Of a DNA stretch of 64,000 nucleotides, positions 27,144 through 34,726 are shown in pieces; the stretch's first letter is position 1; the number at the start of each line of letters is the position of its first letter. The notes under the pieces were generated by a model, which was not told the DNA's origin, searched no databases, and saw only the letters and a program-made list of their open reading frames with translations. This DNA comes from Azospirillum humicireducens. Lineage in GTDB: Bacteria > Pseudomonadota > Alphaproteobacteria > Azospirillales > Azospirillaceae. The translations under genes were made by a program, and so were the position numbers. Location of the stretch: assembly GCF_001639105.2 (NCBI RefSeq), contig NZ_CP015285.1, positions 1,356,501-1,420,500 on the forward strand, written 5' to 3'.

Positions 27144-30100
27144 TCACGACGTCGGTTTGTCCGCCGGCTGTTTTCCGCCGCGGTATTCCTTCAGGAACTT
27201 CTTGAACATATCCACTTCCGCCACGCGGGAACGGATCGTTCCCACATCGATCAGGCCCATCGCCTGCTCGGGGCGGGTCAGGATGCGGAAGGCGTCCTCA
27301 TTCGGCCCGCCCTTCATCGACCCTTCGAAATCCTTCTTCAGCAGGTTCAACCCGTTCCCGTCGCCGGCCAACGCCAGCGCCACCGCCCGGTTCAGCACCA
27401 ACTGCGACATGTTGGGATCCAGCGGCTTGCCGGACGCCGGCGGCGGTCCGATCACCTTGTTCAGCGCCAGCGCCGCGGCATCCCATTTCTGGCTCTTCCA
27501 AGCGATGTCGACCCGCAGAAGATTGGCATTGGTGCTGTCGTCCTGCGCGAGCAGCTGCATCGCCTCGTCGCCGCGGTTCAGTTCGGCCAGCGCCTTCGCC
27601 TGCATCAACCGCCGTTCCGCCGCAAGATCGGCGGGCAGGCCGGCGATGTTGGACAGCTCCAGCGCCTTCAGCGCCTCTTCCGGCTTGTTGTCGAGCAGAC
27701 GGACGGAGGCGAGCCGCGTGCCGATCCGCGCCTTGTCCAGGCCGGACAGGCGGAATTCCACCTGGTGCTGCAGCAGGTCGGCGGCACGGTTCAGCAGGTC
27801 GATGGAGATCAGGCGCTCCGCCAGCTGCCGGATGATCTCGTCGCCGGCCTCGCCCACCGGAGTCAGCTCGCGGAACTGGTCGTAGAGCTGCAACGCATCG
27901 AGCGTCGGCAAACGCTGCGCCCCATCCTTGAACAGGTCGGCGAAGATTCGCGACATCTCCTTGGTGATCGCTTCCGCCCGCGGCGTGTCGGCGACCAGGG
28001 CGGCCGTCTCCTTCATGGTGTTGAAGCCCTTGGCATATTCGCCGCCGGCGATCAGCACCTCGCCCATGCGGGAGCGGATCTGCATCTCCAGGTCGTCACC
28101 GCGCCAGGTGAAGGTCAGGCCGGCCAGCTGCTCCGCCGCCGCGGTCGGCGACATCTTGCCTTCGGAAAGCTCCAGGTTGGTCAGCGCGAGACCGGCCTTG
28201 GCGCGATAGAACCGGTCATAGCTGTTGAAGGCGGCGGTCAGCTGCTCGCGGGCCAGATCGGTCTCGCCGGTCTGGGCGTAGAGCAGGCCGCGCAGATACT
28301 GGGTCTGCGGGTTCTCCTCCTGCTCGGGGCCGCTGTGTTCGATCACACGGTCGAACAGCCGCTTTGCGGTGGCGGTGTCGCGCGTCTCAAGCGCCGCCTC
28401 CGCCGCCCGCAGGCCGAGCTTGCCGATCATCGGCTCCGGATAGCTGTTCAGGATCTGGCCAGACGCCTTGAAACCGGCCATCGCCTTCGGCCAGTCGCGC
28501 CGGTCGGCGGCGATGGCGGCGCGCCACAGGTTGGCTTCCGGGTTGTTCGCCAACGACGGAATCGACAGGTCGGCCTCTCCCCCCTCCAGGTCGCCGGCCA
28601 GCACGCGGGCAGCCCCGCGCAGTGCGCGGAACTCCGGCCACCCCTCCAGGTCCGGCTGGTTCTGCTGCAGCACATCGAGCAGGCCCAGCGTCTCCTGACC
28701 GAAACCATTGGCGAAATAGAATCGGGCGAGGTCGAGCTGCGCCTTCGCCCGCTCCGACTCCGGAGCGTTGACGACGGCGAGTTGCAGGTCCTGCCGTGCC
28801 TGGGTGAAATTGTCGAGATCACCGTGCTTCCAGGCTGGCAGGTTGAACAGGCGGCGACCTTGCGCCTGAGCCTGCTGTGCCTTCGGCGGCTCCATGGACG
28901 AGGCACCGCCGCTCGGCGGAACGGGCTGCGGAGCGGCGGCGAGCTGCGCCGGCACCGGCTGCGGGGCCGATTGCTGTGCCGGTGCGGGCATGGTGCCGGG
29001 CGCCTGTGTCACGGCCGGATTGCCGGCATCGGCGGCAGGTGACAGGTGCAGGCCGCCGGCGGTGGTCAGCTCCACCCCTTCCTTGATTGCGCGGACCGTC
29101 ACATTGTCGGAAATCGGCCGCACCACCACCCCCTGGTAGGAGGGCATCACCTCCAGATCCGGGTAACGATGCGGTTCGGGCAGACCACGTCCGGGGCTGG
29201 GCAGCGGCACCACCTGGATGCGGTCGCCGACGTCGGGGTCGGCGAACTGGACGACGTTGGCGGCATCGGGGGCACGAACCAGCAGCCGGGCCCCCAGCAG
29301 GAAATCGGGGTCCGGCTCCACCCGCAGATCACCGGCGCTTCCCATGTTGGCCGGACGGCCGGAGGACAGGATGCGCCATACGGTTCCCTGGCGCTCCACC
29401 GTCGGCCAGACCATCGGACCGATCTTGGTTCGGAACACGCTGCCGCCGGTCGCCGGGACCGGCTCCACCGCTCCCATCAGTTCGGAACCGGGACCGCTGA
29501 GCTTGCCGGCGCCGATGGGCATGGGCCGGTCGAACACGACATAAAGCTGGCCGGCCCGCGGATAGACCGCGATGGACGACGGTCCGCCGGTCTCGAAGGT
29601 CAGAACCGGCCCGGTGAGCCCAGCCGCCGCTTGACCCTTCGCATCGACGGGCGCCGCAGGGGCCGATTTCGCGACCGCCGGAGGTGCAGGTTGGGGATTG
29701 GTCGACGGTGCGGCGGACGGTGCGGCGACCGGTGGGGCGGAGGGTGTCGCAGTTGCCGCATTGGCGGCGGTGGCCGAGCGGCTGGTCGTGGTCGACGCAA
29801 CGACCGGCCCGTCGGCGGCCGGCGCCTGACTGCTCCCCTGGCCGCCCTGCGCCGGCATCGCCCCCTGCGATCCGGCGGCCGGCGGCGTGGCTTCGATCTT
29901 CGGCATGCCGGCCCGCGATCCTGGATTGCCGACCGACAGAGTCACGGCTTTGCCCGACGCGCTGTCGGTCACCTCGGAATCCTGCGGCACGGCCAGGGTG
30001 ACGGCCAGCGATCCGTCCGGCTGGCGATAGGATTCCACGTTCCGGATGTTGCGCAGCTTTGCCTTCGCCACCGCCGACAGGTCGGCGCTGCCGCCCTTGT

Positions 30101-30722
30101 CGAAGAAGACGGTCACAGCCGCCCCATCGCGCTTGACCGAATAGCCGACGGGCGACGGCCAGTCGAAGGTCAACCGGCTCTGGTCCGGCTGGTCCACGCC
30201 CCGCACCCGGACCCGGCCGGCGGACGGCACCGGCTTGGCAGCCTCCGCCTTTGCCGGTTCCGTCCCTGCCGATGCCGCCGCAGTGGATTGCACAGCAGTG
30301 GATTGCACAGCAGCGGGTTGTGCTTCAGCGGGGGACAGGTCGATGGCGACCGCGTTGCCGTTGCGGAAGCTCTTCAGCGAAACCGGACGCTTCAGGTCGA
30401 AGGAGACCGTCTTGCCGTCCGGCTCCAACCGGCCGCCGGCCAGATAATCGGGCAGCGCCCGAACCAGACGGTCCAGTTGCGCGTCGATGGGCTCGGTGAA
30501 GGTGACGACCAGCCGGCCGCCGTCCACCGACGCTGTGAAATCCACCTTGCCCGGCCAATCGAAGACCAGCCGTCCGAATTCCTTGTGGGTGCCGCCGCGC
30601 ACCGGCACGGTGGCGGCCGCCGCCGGCAGAGGGGACAGCAGGACCGGCACGGCCAGCAGCGCCACCGCGGCGGCACAGCCGCGCAGCCAGCGCTTTCTCC
30701 GATATGCCGACCGGTCCGTCAC
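27144..30722 (-). CDS. Large periplasmic protein with AMIN-like and TPR regions
   Basis: A 1192-residue exported protein, last gene of the cheZ operon. After a signal peptide (about residues 10-37, ending AAAA) come two similar beta-rich repeats, RLVFDWPGKVDFTASVDGG (about 51-69) and RLTFDWPSPVGYSVKRDG (about 180-197), with the look of AMIN-type envelope-binding modules; a Pro/Ala/Ser-rich linker (about 280-360); a third beta-rich region; another low-complexity linker; and a helical C-terminal half (about 640-1180) with TPR-like repeats (RAKAQLDLARFYFANGFGQE, ETDLAREQLTAAFNSYDRFY). No enzyme motif. GTG start, two bases before the stop of the MotB-like gene. Probably a periplasmic scaffold linked to motility or peptidoglycan; function not known. 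Confidence 0.8.
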   Translation of the reverse strand: MTDRSAYRRKRWLRGCAAAVALLAVPVLLSPLPAAAATVPVRGGTHKEFGRLVFDWPGKVDFTASVDGGRLVVTFTEPIDAQLDRLVRALPDYLAGGRLEPDGKTVSFDLKRPVSLKSFRNGNAVAIDLSPAEAQPAAVQSTAVQSTAAASAGTEPAKAEAAKPVPSAGRVRVRGVDQPDQSRLTFDWPSPVGYSVKRDGAAVTVFFDKGGSADLSAVAKAKLRNIRNVESYRQPDGSLAVTLAVPQDSEVTDSASGKAVTLSVGNPGSRAGMPKIEATPPAAGSQGAMPAQGGQGSSQAPAADGPVVASTTTSRSATAANAATATPSAPPVAAPSAAPSTNPQPAPPAVAKSAPAAPVDAKGQAAAGLTGPVLTFETGGPSSIAVYPRAGQLYVVFDRPMPIGAGKLSGPGSELMGAVEPVPATGGSVFRTKIGPMVWPTVERQGTVWRILSSGRPANMGSAGDLRVEPDPDFLLGARLLVRAPDAANVVQFADPDVGDRIQVVPLPSPGRGLPEPHRYPDLEVMPSYQGVVVRPISDNVTVRAIKEGVELTTAGGLHLSPAADAGNPAVTQAPGTMPAPAQQSAPQPVPAQLAAAPQPVPPSGGASSMEPPKAQQAQAQGRRLFNLPAWKHGDLDNFTQARQDLQLAVVNAPESERAKAQLDLARFYFANGFGQETLGLLDVLQQNQPDLEGWPEFRALRGAARVLAGDLEGGEADLSIPSLANNPEANLWRAAIAADRRDWPKAMAGFKASGQILNSYPEPMIGKLGLRAAEAALETRDTATAKRLFDRVIEHSGPEQEENPQTQYLRGLLYAQTGETDLAREQLTAAFNSYDRFYRAKAGLALTNLELSEGKMSPTAAAEQLAGLTFTWRGDDLEMQIRSRMGEVLIAGGEYAKGFNTMKETAALVADTPRAEAITKEMSRIFADLFKDGAQRLPTLDALQLYDQFRELTPVGEAGDEIIRQLAERLISIDLLNRAADLLQHQVEFRLSGLDKARIGTRLASVRLLDNKPEEALKALELSNIAGLPADLAAERRLMQAKALAELNRGDEAMQLLAQDDSTNANLLRVDIAWKSQKWDAAALALNKVIGPPPASGKPLDPNMSQLVLNRAVALALAGDGNGLNLLKKDFEGSMKGGPNEDAFRILTRPEQAMGLIDVGTIRSRVAEVDMFKKFLKEYRGGKQPADKPTS
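30283..30312 (-). repeat. 15-base tandem repeat inside the AMIN/TPR gene
   Basis: The 15-base unit GTGGATTGCACAGCA (plus strand) occurs twice head to tail (30283-30297 and 30298-30312), followed by a degenerate third copy. It encodes a repeated AVQST motif in a linker and keeps frame, so copy-number change would only lengthen or shorten the linker. Confidence 0.85.
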
Positions 30723-30723
30723 C

Positions 30724-31431
30724 TCAATCCGCTCCTTCCTCTCGCACCACGATATCCACCGGCAGGCGTCCGCCGCCAGCCCCTTCGACCGGCATCATAA
30801 CAGCCCGAGCGACAAGATCGCGGCGGTAGCCGGTCTCCCGCAGCGCGGCGGAAACGGCGACCGCCCTGGTCAGTGCCCGCTCCCAGGCCACACCGCCGGC
30901 CGGATCCTCGCGCTCGGCATGACCGACCAGCTCGATCCGGTTGCCGATGCGGCCGATGACGGCGCCCAGCAGAAACAGCACCCGCCGCCCTTCCTCGGTG
31001 AAGGCGGCGCCGGTCGGGTCGAACATCCGCTCTCCCGGCAGACGGATGACGACGCGGTCGTCCTCTCGCCGGACATCGACCACCGTCAACTCGGCGTTCG
31101 ACCGCAGTTGGCTGCCGAGCAGGGCGGCCAGATAATGCAGGTCGATGGCCGCCCGCTGCTCCACCGCCTGAGCGTTGAAAGCTGCCGACGGGTCGGCCGG
31201 CCGGTCGGACGGTGAGGCGGCGGTCGAGCGTGCGGCGGGAATCGACTCCGCCACGCCCTTTGCCAGACGGGTCCAGCGCTCGGCCTCCGGCTCGCTCATC
31301 GAATACATCAGAACGAAGAAGGCGAGCATCAAGGAGATCAGGTCGGTGAAGCTGATCAGCCACAGCGTCTTGCGATGTCCGCCTTGATCCTCACCAGCCG
31401 ACCTGCCGGTGATGTTCGGGACACGGATCAT
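30724..31431 (-). CDS. MotB/OmpA-like membrane protein with conserved Asp
   Basis: A 235-residue protein of MotB design: a short cytoplasmic start, one transmembrane helix with SFTDLISLMLAFFVLMYSMS (residues 27-46) in which Asp30 aligns with the proton-carrying Asp32 of E. coli MotB, and a C-terminal OmpA-like peptidoglycan-binding domain (about 100-225; RIELVGHAERED replaces the usual GHTDxxG pattern). It is somewhat short for MotB and has a Ser/Ala/Pro-rich plug region. No motA lies in the window. It overlaps the previous gene by four bases (ATGA) and is followed after one base by the large AMIN/TPR gene. Confidence 0.82.
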   Translation of the reverse strand: MIRVPNITGRSAGEDQGGHRKTLWLISFTDLISLMLAFFVLMYSMSEPEAERWTRLAKGVAESIPAARSTAASPSDRPADPSAAFNAQAVEQRAAIDLHYLAALLGSQLRSNAELTVVDVRREDDRVVIRLPGERMFDPTGAAFTEEGRRVLFLLGAVIGRIGNRIELVGHAEREDPAGGVAWERALTRAVAVSAALRETGYRRDLVARAVMMPVEGAGGGRLPVDIVVREEGAD

Positions 31432-32204
31432 TTCCGCACCTCCGGCCGACGGCCGACCGCCCCGCCCTCGTCCCAGCGCAGGCTGAACAGCAGTCGCACC
31501 CCGCCCGGCTCACCGCGCTCGATGCCGACAGTGACGTTGCGGGCCGGTGCGCCGTCGGCGATCAGCGCGCGGGCCAAGGCGCCGGCGCGGGCGACCGGTC
31601 CCGGCGGCTGGCTGGGCGTGCCGGTCGGGCCGATGCCGAGCAGCGCATCCAGTTCCACCCGCTCGCCCTGGCGCGACTGGCGCAGTGCGTCGGCGATCCG
31701 GTCGATCAGTCCCTGGCGGTCCGGCCGCAGCATCATGGTGCCGGCGACGAACAGGTCGTCGGCCGGCAGGCGCACCTCCAGCAGCCGGCCGGGAGCGACC
31801 ACCTCCACCTTCGCGACCGCGATTTCGGTGGCGAACAGCGTGCCGACACCGTCGAGCCGCTGAACCGCGAAGACAGTCCCAGCCCGCGAGGCCACCGTCT
31901 CCGACCCGTCGCGCAGGCGCGGATCGATGACGAAACTCGGGAAGGTGCGCTCCAGCGAGGCGGCGACCGCCTTCACCTTTTGCACGGTCTGCACCGAATG
32001 GGCGTTGAGCACGATGAAGAAGACCAGCAGCAGCAGGAACAGCGACAGCAGCAGCAGGATGCTGCCATTGTTGGGGTTGGCATGCCCCTCCCGGCCCCCG
32101 CGCCCCGCCCGCAGCGCCGCCAAGCCGGCGCCGGCCGGAGCCGGTCCGCGGCTTTGGCTCGTCCGGCCGCTGGTGACCCCGCTGGTGGGTTTGACGGCCA
32201 GCAT
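31428..32204 (-). CDS. MotB-like membrane protein lacking the proton-binding Asp
   Basis: A 258-residue protein with a Gly/Arg-rich cytoplasmic N-terminus, one strongly hydrophobic helix (SILLLLSLFLLLLVFFIVL, residues 48-66) and a periplasmic OmpA/MotB-like C-terminal domain (LFVAGTMMLRPDRQGLIDRIADAL resembles the F..G...L...G...L pattern). The helix has no Asp or Glu, so it cannot conduct protons like MotB. ATG 32204 lies four bases after the cheZ stop; an upstream frame to 32279 overlaps cheZ in shadow sequence. It may form a heteromer with the following MotB-like protein or be structural. Confidence 0.78.
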   Translation of the reverse strand: MLAVKPTSGVTSGRTSQSRGPAPAGAGLAALRAGRGGREGHANPNNGSILLLLSLFLLLLVFFIVLNAHSVQTVQKVKAVAASLERTFPSFVIDPRLRDGSETVASRAGTVFAVQRLDGVGTLFATEIAVAKVEVVAPGRLLEVRLPADDLFVAGTMMLRPDRQGLIDRIADALRQSRQGERVELDALLGIGPTGTPSQPPGPVARAGALARALIADGAPARNVTVGIERGEPGGVRLLFSLRWDEGGAVGRRPEVRK

Positions 32205-32208
32205 GGCG

Positions 32209-32916
32209 TCAGTCGAAGCTGGCCAGCAGGCGGTCGATCTCGTCCTGGTCCATGGCGTTGCCCGGAAGCTGCGGCCCATGCAGAAGCTGTTGGTCCGCCT
32301 CCTCCGCGCTCATCGGCTCGTAATGGACGGCGGCCTCCGCATCCTCCGCCGCCAGCTTGGCCAGCCGCGGGGCGTGGTTCTGGCGCACTTCGCTGCCGAA
32401 GGCGGCGACGATCATGTCAACCTTCGATTCGATGTGCTTCAGCGTCCGCACCACCTTGCTGATGCGCTGGCCGGTAATGTCCTGGAAGTTGCAGGCTTCG
32501 TAGATCGCCGTGATCTGGTCGTTCAGCTTGGCTGCGGTTTCCGCATCCGACTGCCCGGCGATGGCGCCGATGGCGTCGCAAGCGTCGAAGATGGCGAAGG
32601 TTGCCTTCTCCGTCGCACCGATCACCGCGTCCAGCTCGTCCGTGGCGGTCCGGATATGCTCGTCGCGGATTTCGGCGGGCTGGAGCGCCGCGATCTCCTG
32701 CTTGGCCGTCTCGATGTACTTGGCGAGGTCCACGACCTCCTTGTAGAGGCGCAGGTCGGTGGCGGAGATGTCTCCGTCCATGCTGCCCAGGATGGTCCGG
32801 ACGATGTCCGTCACCTCGTCCCGCGACAGGGGCTTGGCGGCCTCGGCGAAGGCGGCGTCGAGGCGCTGTCTCAGAAGCTTCTGTTCCGTCACGGCGGTAT
32901 GGGCGGAGAAGGTCAT
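32209..32916 (-). CDS. cheZ: CheY phosphatase CheZ
   Basis: A 235-residue CheZ, which dephosphorylates CheY-P. The long helical hairpin is evident and the active-site motif FQDITGQRISKVV has Asp146 and Gln150, matching Asp143/Gln147 of E. coli CheZ. The extreme C-terminus, DQDEIDRLLASFD, fits the amphipathic CheY-binding helix of CheZ and is similar to the CheY-binding N-terminus of FliM. First gene of the four-gene leftward operon cheZ-MotB-like-MotB-like-AMIN/TPR. No cheA or cheY is nearby. Confidence 0.93.
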   Translation of the reverse strand: MTFSAHTAVTEQKLLRQRLDAAFAEAAKPLSRDEVTDIVRTILGSMDGDISATDLRLYKEVVDLAKYIETAKQEIAALQPAEIRDEHIRTATDELDAVIGATEKATFAIFDACDAIGAIAGQSDAETAAKLNDQITAIYEACNFQDITGQRISKVVRTLKHIESKVDMIVAAFGSEVRQNHAPRLAKLAAEDAEAAVHYEPMSAEEADQQLLHGPQLPGNAMDQDEIDRLLASFD

Positions 32917-33193
32917 CGGGCGTGTCCAGCGAGAGGGGCTAGGCCTTGGCGGAATATGCCGGATCCTCCCCGGTCGGCGCCCTCCAGCGAGCGCCCGTCG
33001 GTGCCGAAGGGCAGAGGTGCAACGCTCCGGCCACTTGTGGCGCCCGACCGTCCCAGGAACTGTCCGAGCCGATCAAGCCTATGGCGCGAGGGTTAAGAGC
33101 CCGTAAAGACGGCCCTGCCGGAGCGCAGCCGTGGCCTCTTCGCCACAGTGTAATCCGCCAGCGTTCAACGGGAACGGGAGGCGGAGCGGGTGA

Positions 33194-33322
33194 TCAGAAC
33201 AGGCCGGCGGCGACCGGCGCGCCCAGCAGGGCGATGAGGACCAGAATGGTGACGGCAACCAACCGTTCCGCTGAAGACCAGCGTTTCCAATCCTTCCTGA
33301 AGCTTTTCAGTTCGTCGGCCAT
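33194..33322 (-). CDS. Small single-pass membrane protein
   Basis: A 42-residue product: a charged N-terminal half (ADELKSFRKDWKRWSSAER) and one C-terminal membrane helix (LVAVTILVLIALLGAPVAAGLF in two parts). The ATG has a GGAAGG box 6-7 bases upstream. The longer open frame to 33577 is non-coding in character. It lies upstream of cheZ on the same strand, 277 bases away. Family unknown; possibly a small regulator of a membrane complex. Confidence 0.6.
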   Translation of the reverse strand: MADELKSFRKDWKRWSSAERLVAVTILVLIALLGAPVAAGLF

Positions 33323-33642
33323 GACAGACCTTCCGGTTTCCAGAACTACATTGCAACGCAACGAAACTGCACCGGGTCCAGTTGACGCATGGTTAACACC
33401 CCACTCAGGAGCACTCATACAACCGAACTGGCACAGAAATGCCACAGTCGACCCGTCCAAACCGATGATGCAGATCAAGGTTCGGCAAAATTCTCGACAT
33501 TTCCCATTTCCAGCGTGGCGATGGGCGGGACGCTGTCGTCGTGCCTCTTCCGCTCGCTGCCGTTGACGGTCGGCCATGCCTAGATGGTACGCTCCAGATC
33601 AAGCCGCCGGGACCGGCCTGGCGGTGGCGACAGGGGAAACGG
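33323..33642. other. Divergent intergenic region, no gene seen
   Basis: About 320 bases between the small membrane protein (-) and the patatin gene (+). The middle is less GC-rich than the surroundings (around 33340-33500), as expected of promoters for both sides. Short open frames on both strands lack ribosome binding sites. I see no clear operator or terminator. Confidence 0.5.
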
Positions 33643-34647
33643 ATGGCGAAGGGAACCGACCTGAAGATCGGGCTTGCGCTGGGCAGCGGTGCCGCGCGGG
33701 GCTGGGCCCATATCGGCGTCCTGCGGGCGCTGGAAGAGATCGGGATCGAGCCGGACGTCATCTGCGGCACCTCCATCGGCGCCGCCGTCGGTGCCGCCTA
33801 TCTGACCGATCAGATGGACGAGCTTCAGGCCTGGGCGCAGAAAATGGGATGGCTCGGCATGCTGGGCATCATCGACCTCACCTTCCGGCGCGGCGGTCTG
33901 GTCGCCGCGGAAAAGGCTTTCAGCCGCTTCGACAACGAACGCAGCGACATCCTGATCGAGAAGCTGCGGCTGCCCTTCGCCACGGTCGCCACCGACCTGT
34001 CGACCGGGCGCGAGATCTGGCTGCGCGATGGGCCTCTGATGTCGGCGGTGATGGCATCGGCTGCCATGCCCGGCCTTTTTCCCGCGGTGCGGCGCGATCA
34101 TCACCTGCTGGTGGACGGCGCGCTGGTCAACCCGGTGCCGGTCTCTCTCTGCCGGGCGCTGGGGGCTGACGTGGTGGTGGCGGTGAATCTGAACAGCGAA
34201 CTGTCTCCGCTCGGCCGCCCCAATGGGCGTGGAAACGGGGCGCGGGCGAATGGCAAGCCCGCTGCCAAGGCTCCTGTGCCCGAGGCGATGGTGGCCGGCG
34301 GCGATGCCGGTTCTCCGGCGCTGTCGCATCTGACCAGCCAGATCTCGACCTGGCTGGGCCGCAAGCCGAACCGGCGCACCCGCTTCATAGCCGATCAAAT
34401 CGACGACGCCCATGCCCAGAAACCGATGCCGAATGCGCTGGAGGTGATGGCGGGCTCCATCGACATCATGCAGGACCGCATCACCCGGTCCCGTCTGGCC
34501 GGCGAGCCGCCGGACGTTCTGATCGCGCCCAGGTTGGCCCATATCGGCATCCTGGAGTTCGACCGCGCGGCGGAGGCGGTGGAAATCGGCCATGCCGCCG
34601 CTTCCATGCTCCGCCCGTCGATCGAACTGGCCCTGCGCCGCGCCTGA
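33643..34647 (+). CDS. Patatin-like phospholipase (RssA type)
   Basis: A 334-residue patatin-family lipid acyl hydrolase. Oxyanion loop GSGAARG (about residues 11-17), nucleophile motif GTSIG (Ser at about 43), and the second dyad residue in DGALVNP (about 163-169) are all present. RssA-type members are cytoplasmic or membrane-associated, with unknown physiological lipids. A Gly/Ala/Asn-rich insert (about 195-230) is unusual. The ATG at 33643 has a CAGGGGAAAC box. A second, different patatin lies at 61984. Confidence 0.92.
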   Translation: MAKGTDLKIGLALGSGAARGWAHIGVLRALEEIGIEPDVICGTSIGAAVGAAYLTDQMDELQAWAQKMGWLGMLGIIDLTFRRGGLVAAEKAFSRFDNERSDILIEKLRLPFATVATDLSTGREIWLRDGPLMSAVMASAAMPGLFPAVRRDHHLLVDGALVNPVPVSLCRALGADVVVAVNLNSELSPLGRPNGRGNGARANGKPAAKAPVPEAMVAGGDAGSPALSHLTSQISTWLGRKPNRRTRFIADQIDDAHAQKPMPNALEVMAGSIDIMQDRITRSRLAGEPPDVLIAPRLAHIGILEFDRAAEAVEIGHAAASMLRPSIELALRRA

Positions 34648-34726
34648 CCGGCGCCTGTCCCACGTATCACCGGCAGGCGGGCCCCTGCCCCGCTCCTCTT
34701 CCGATCCGCACGGGAGCCAAGCGTCC

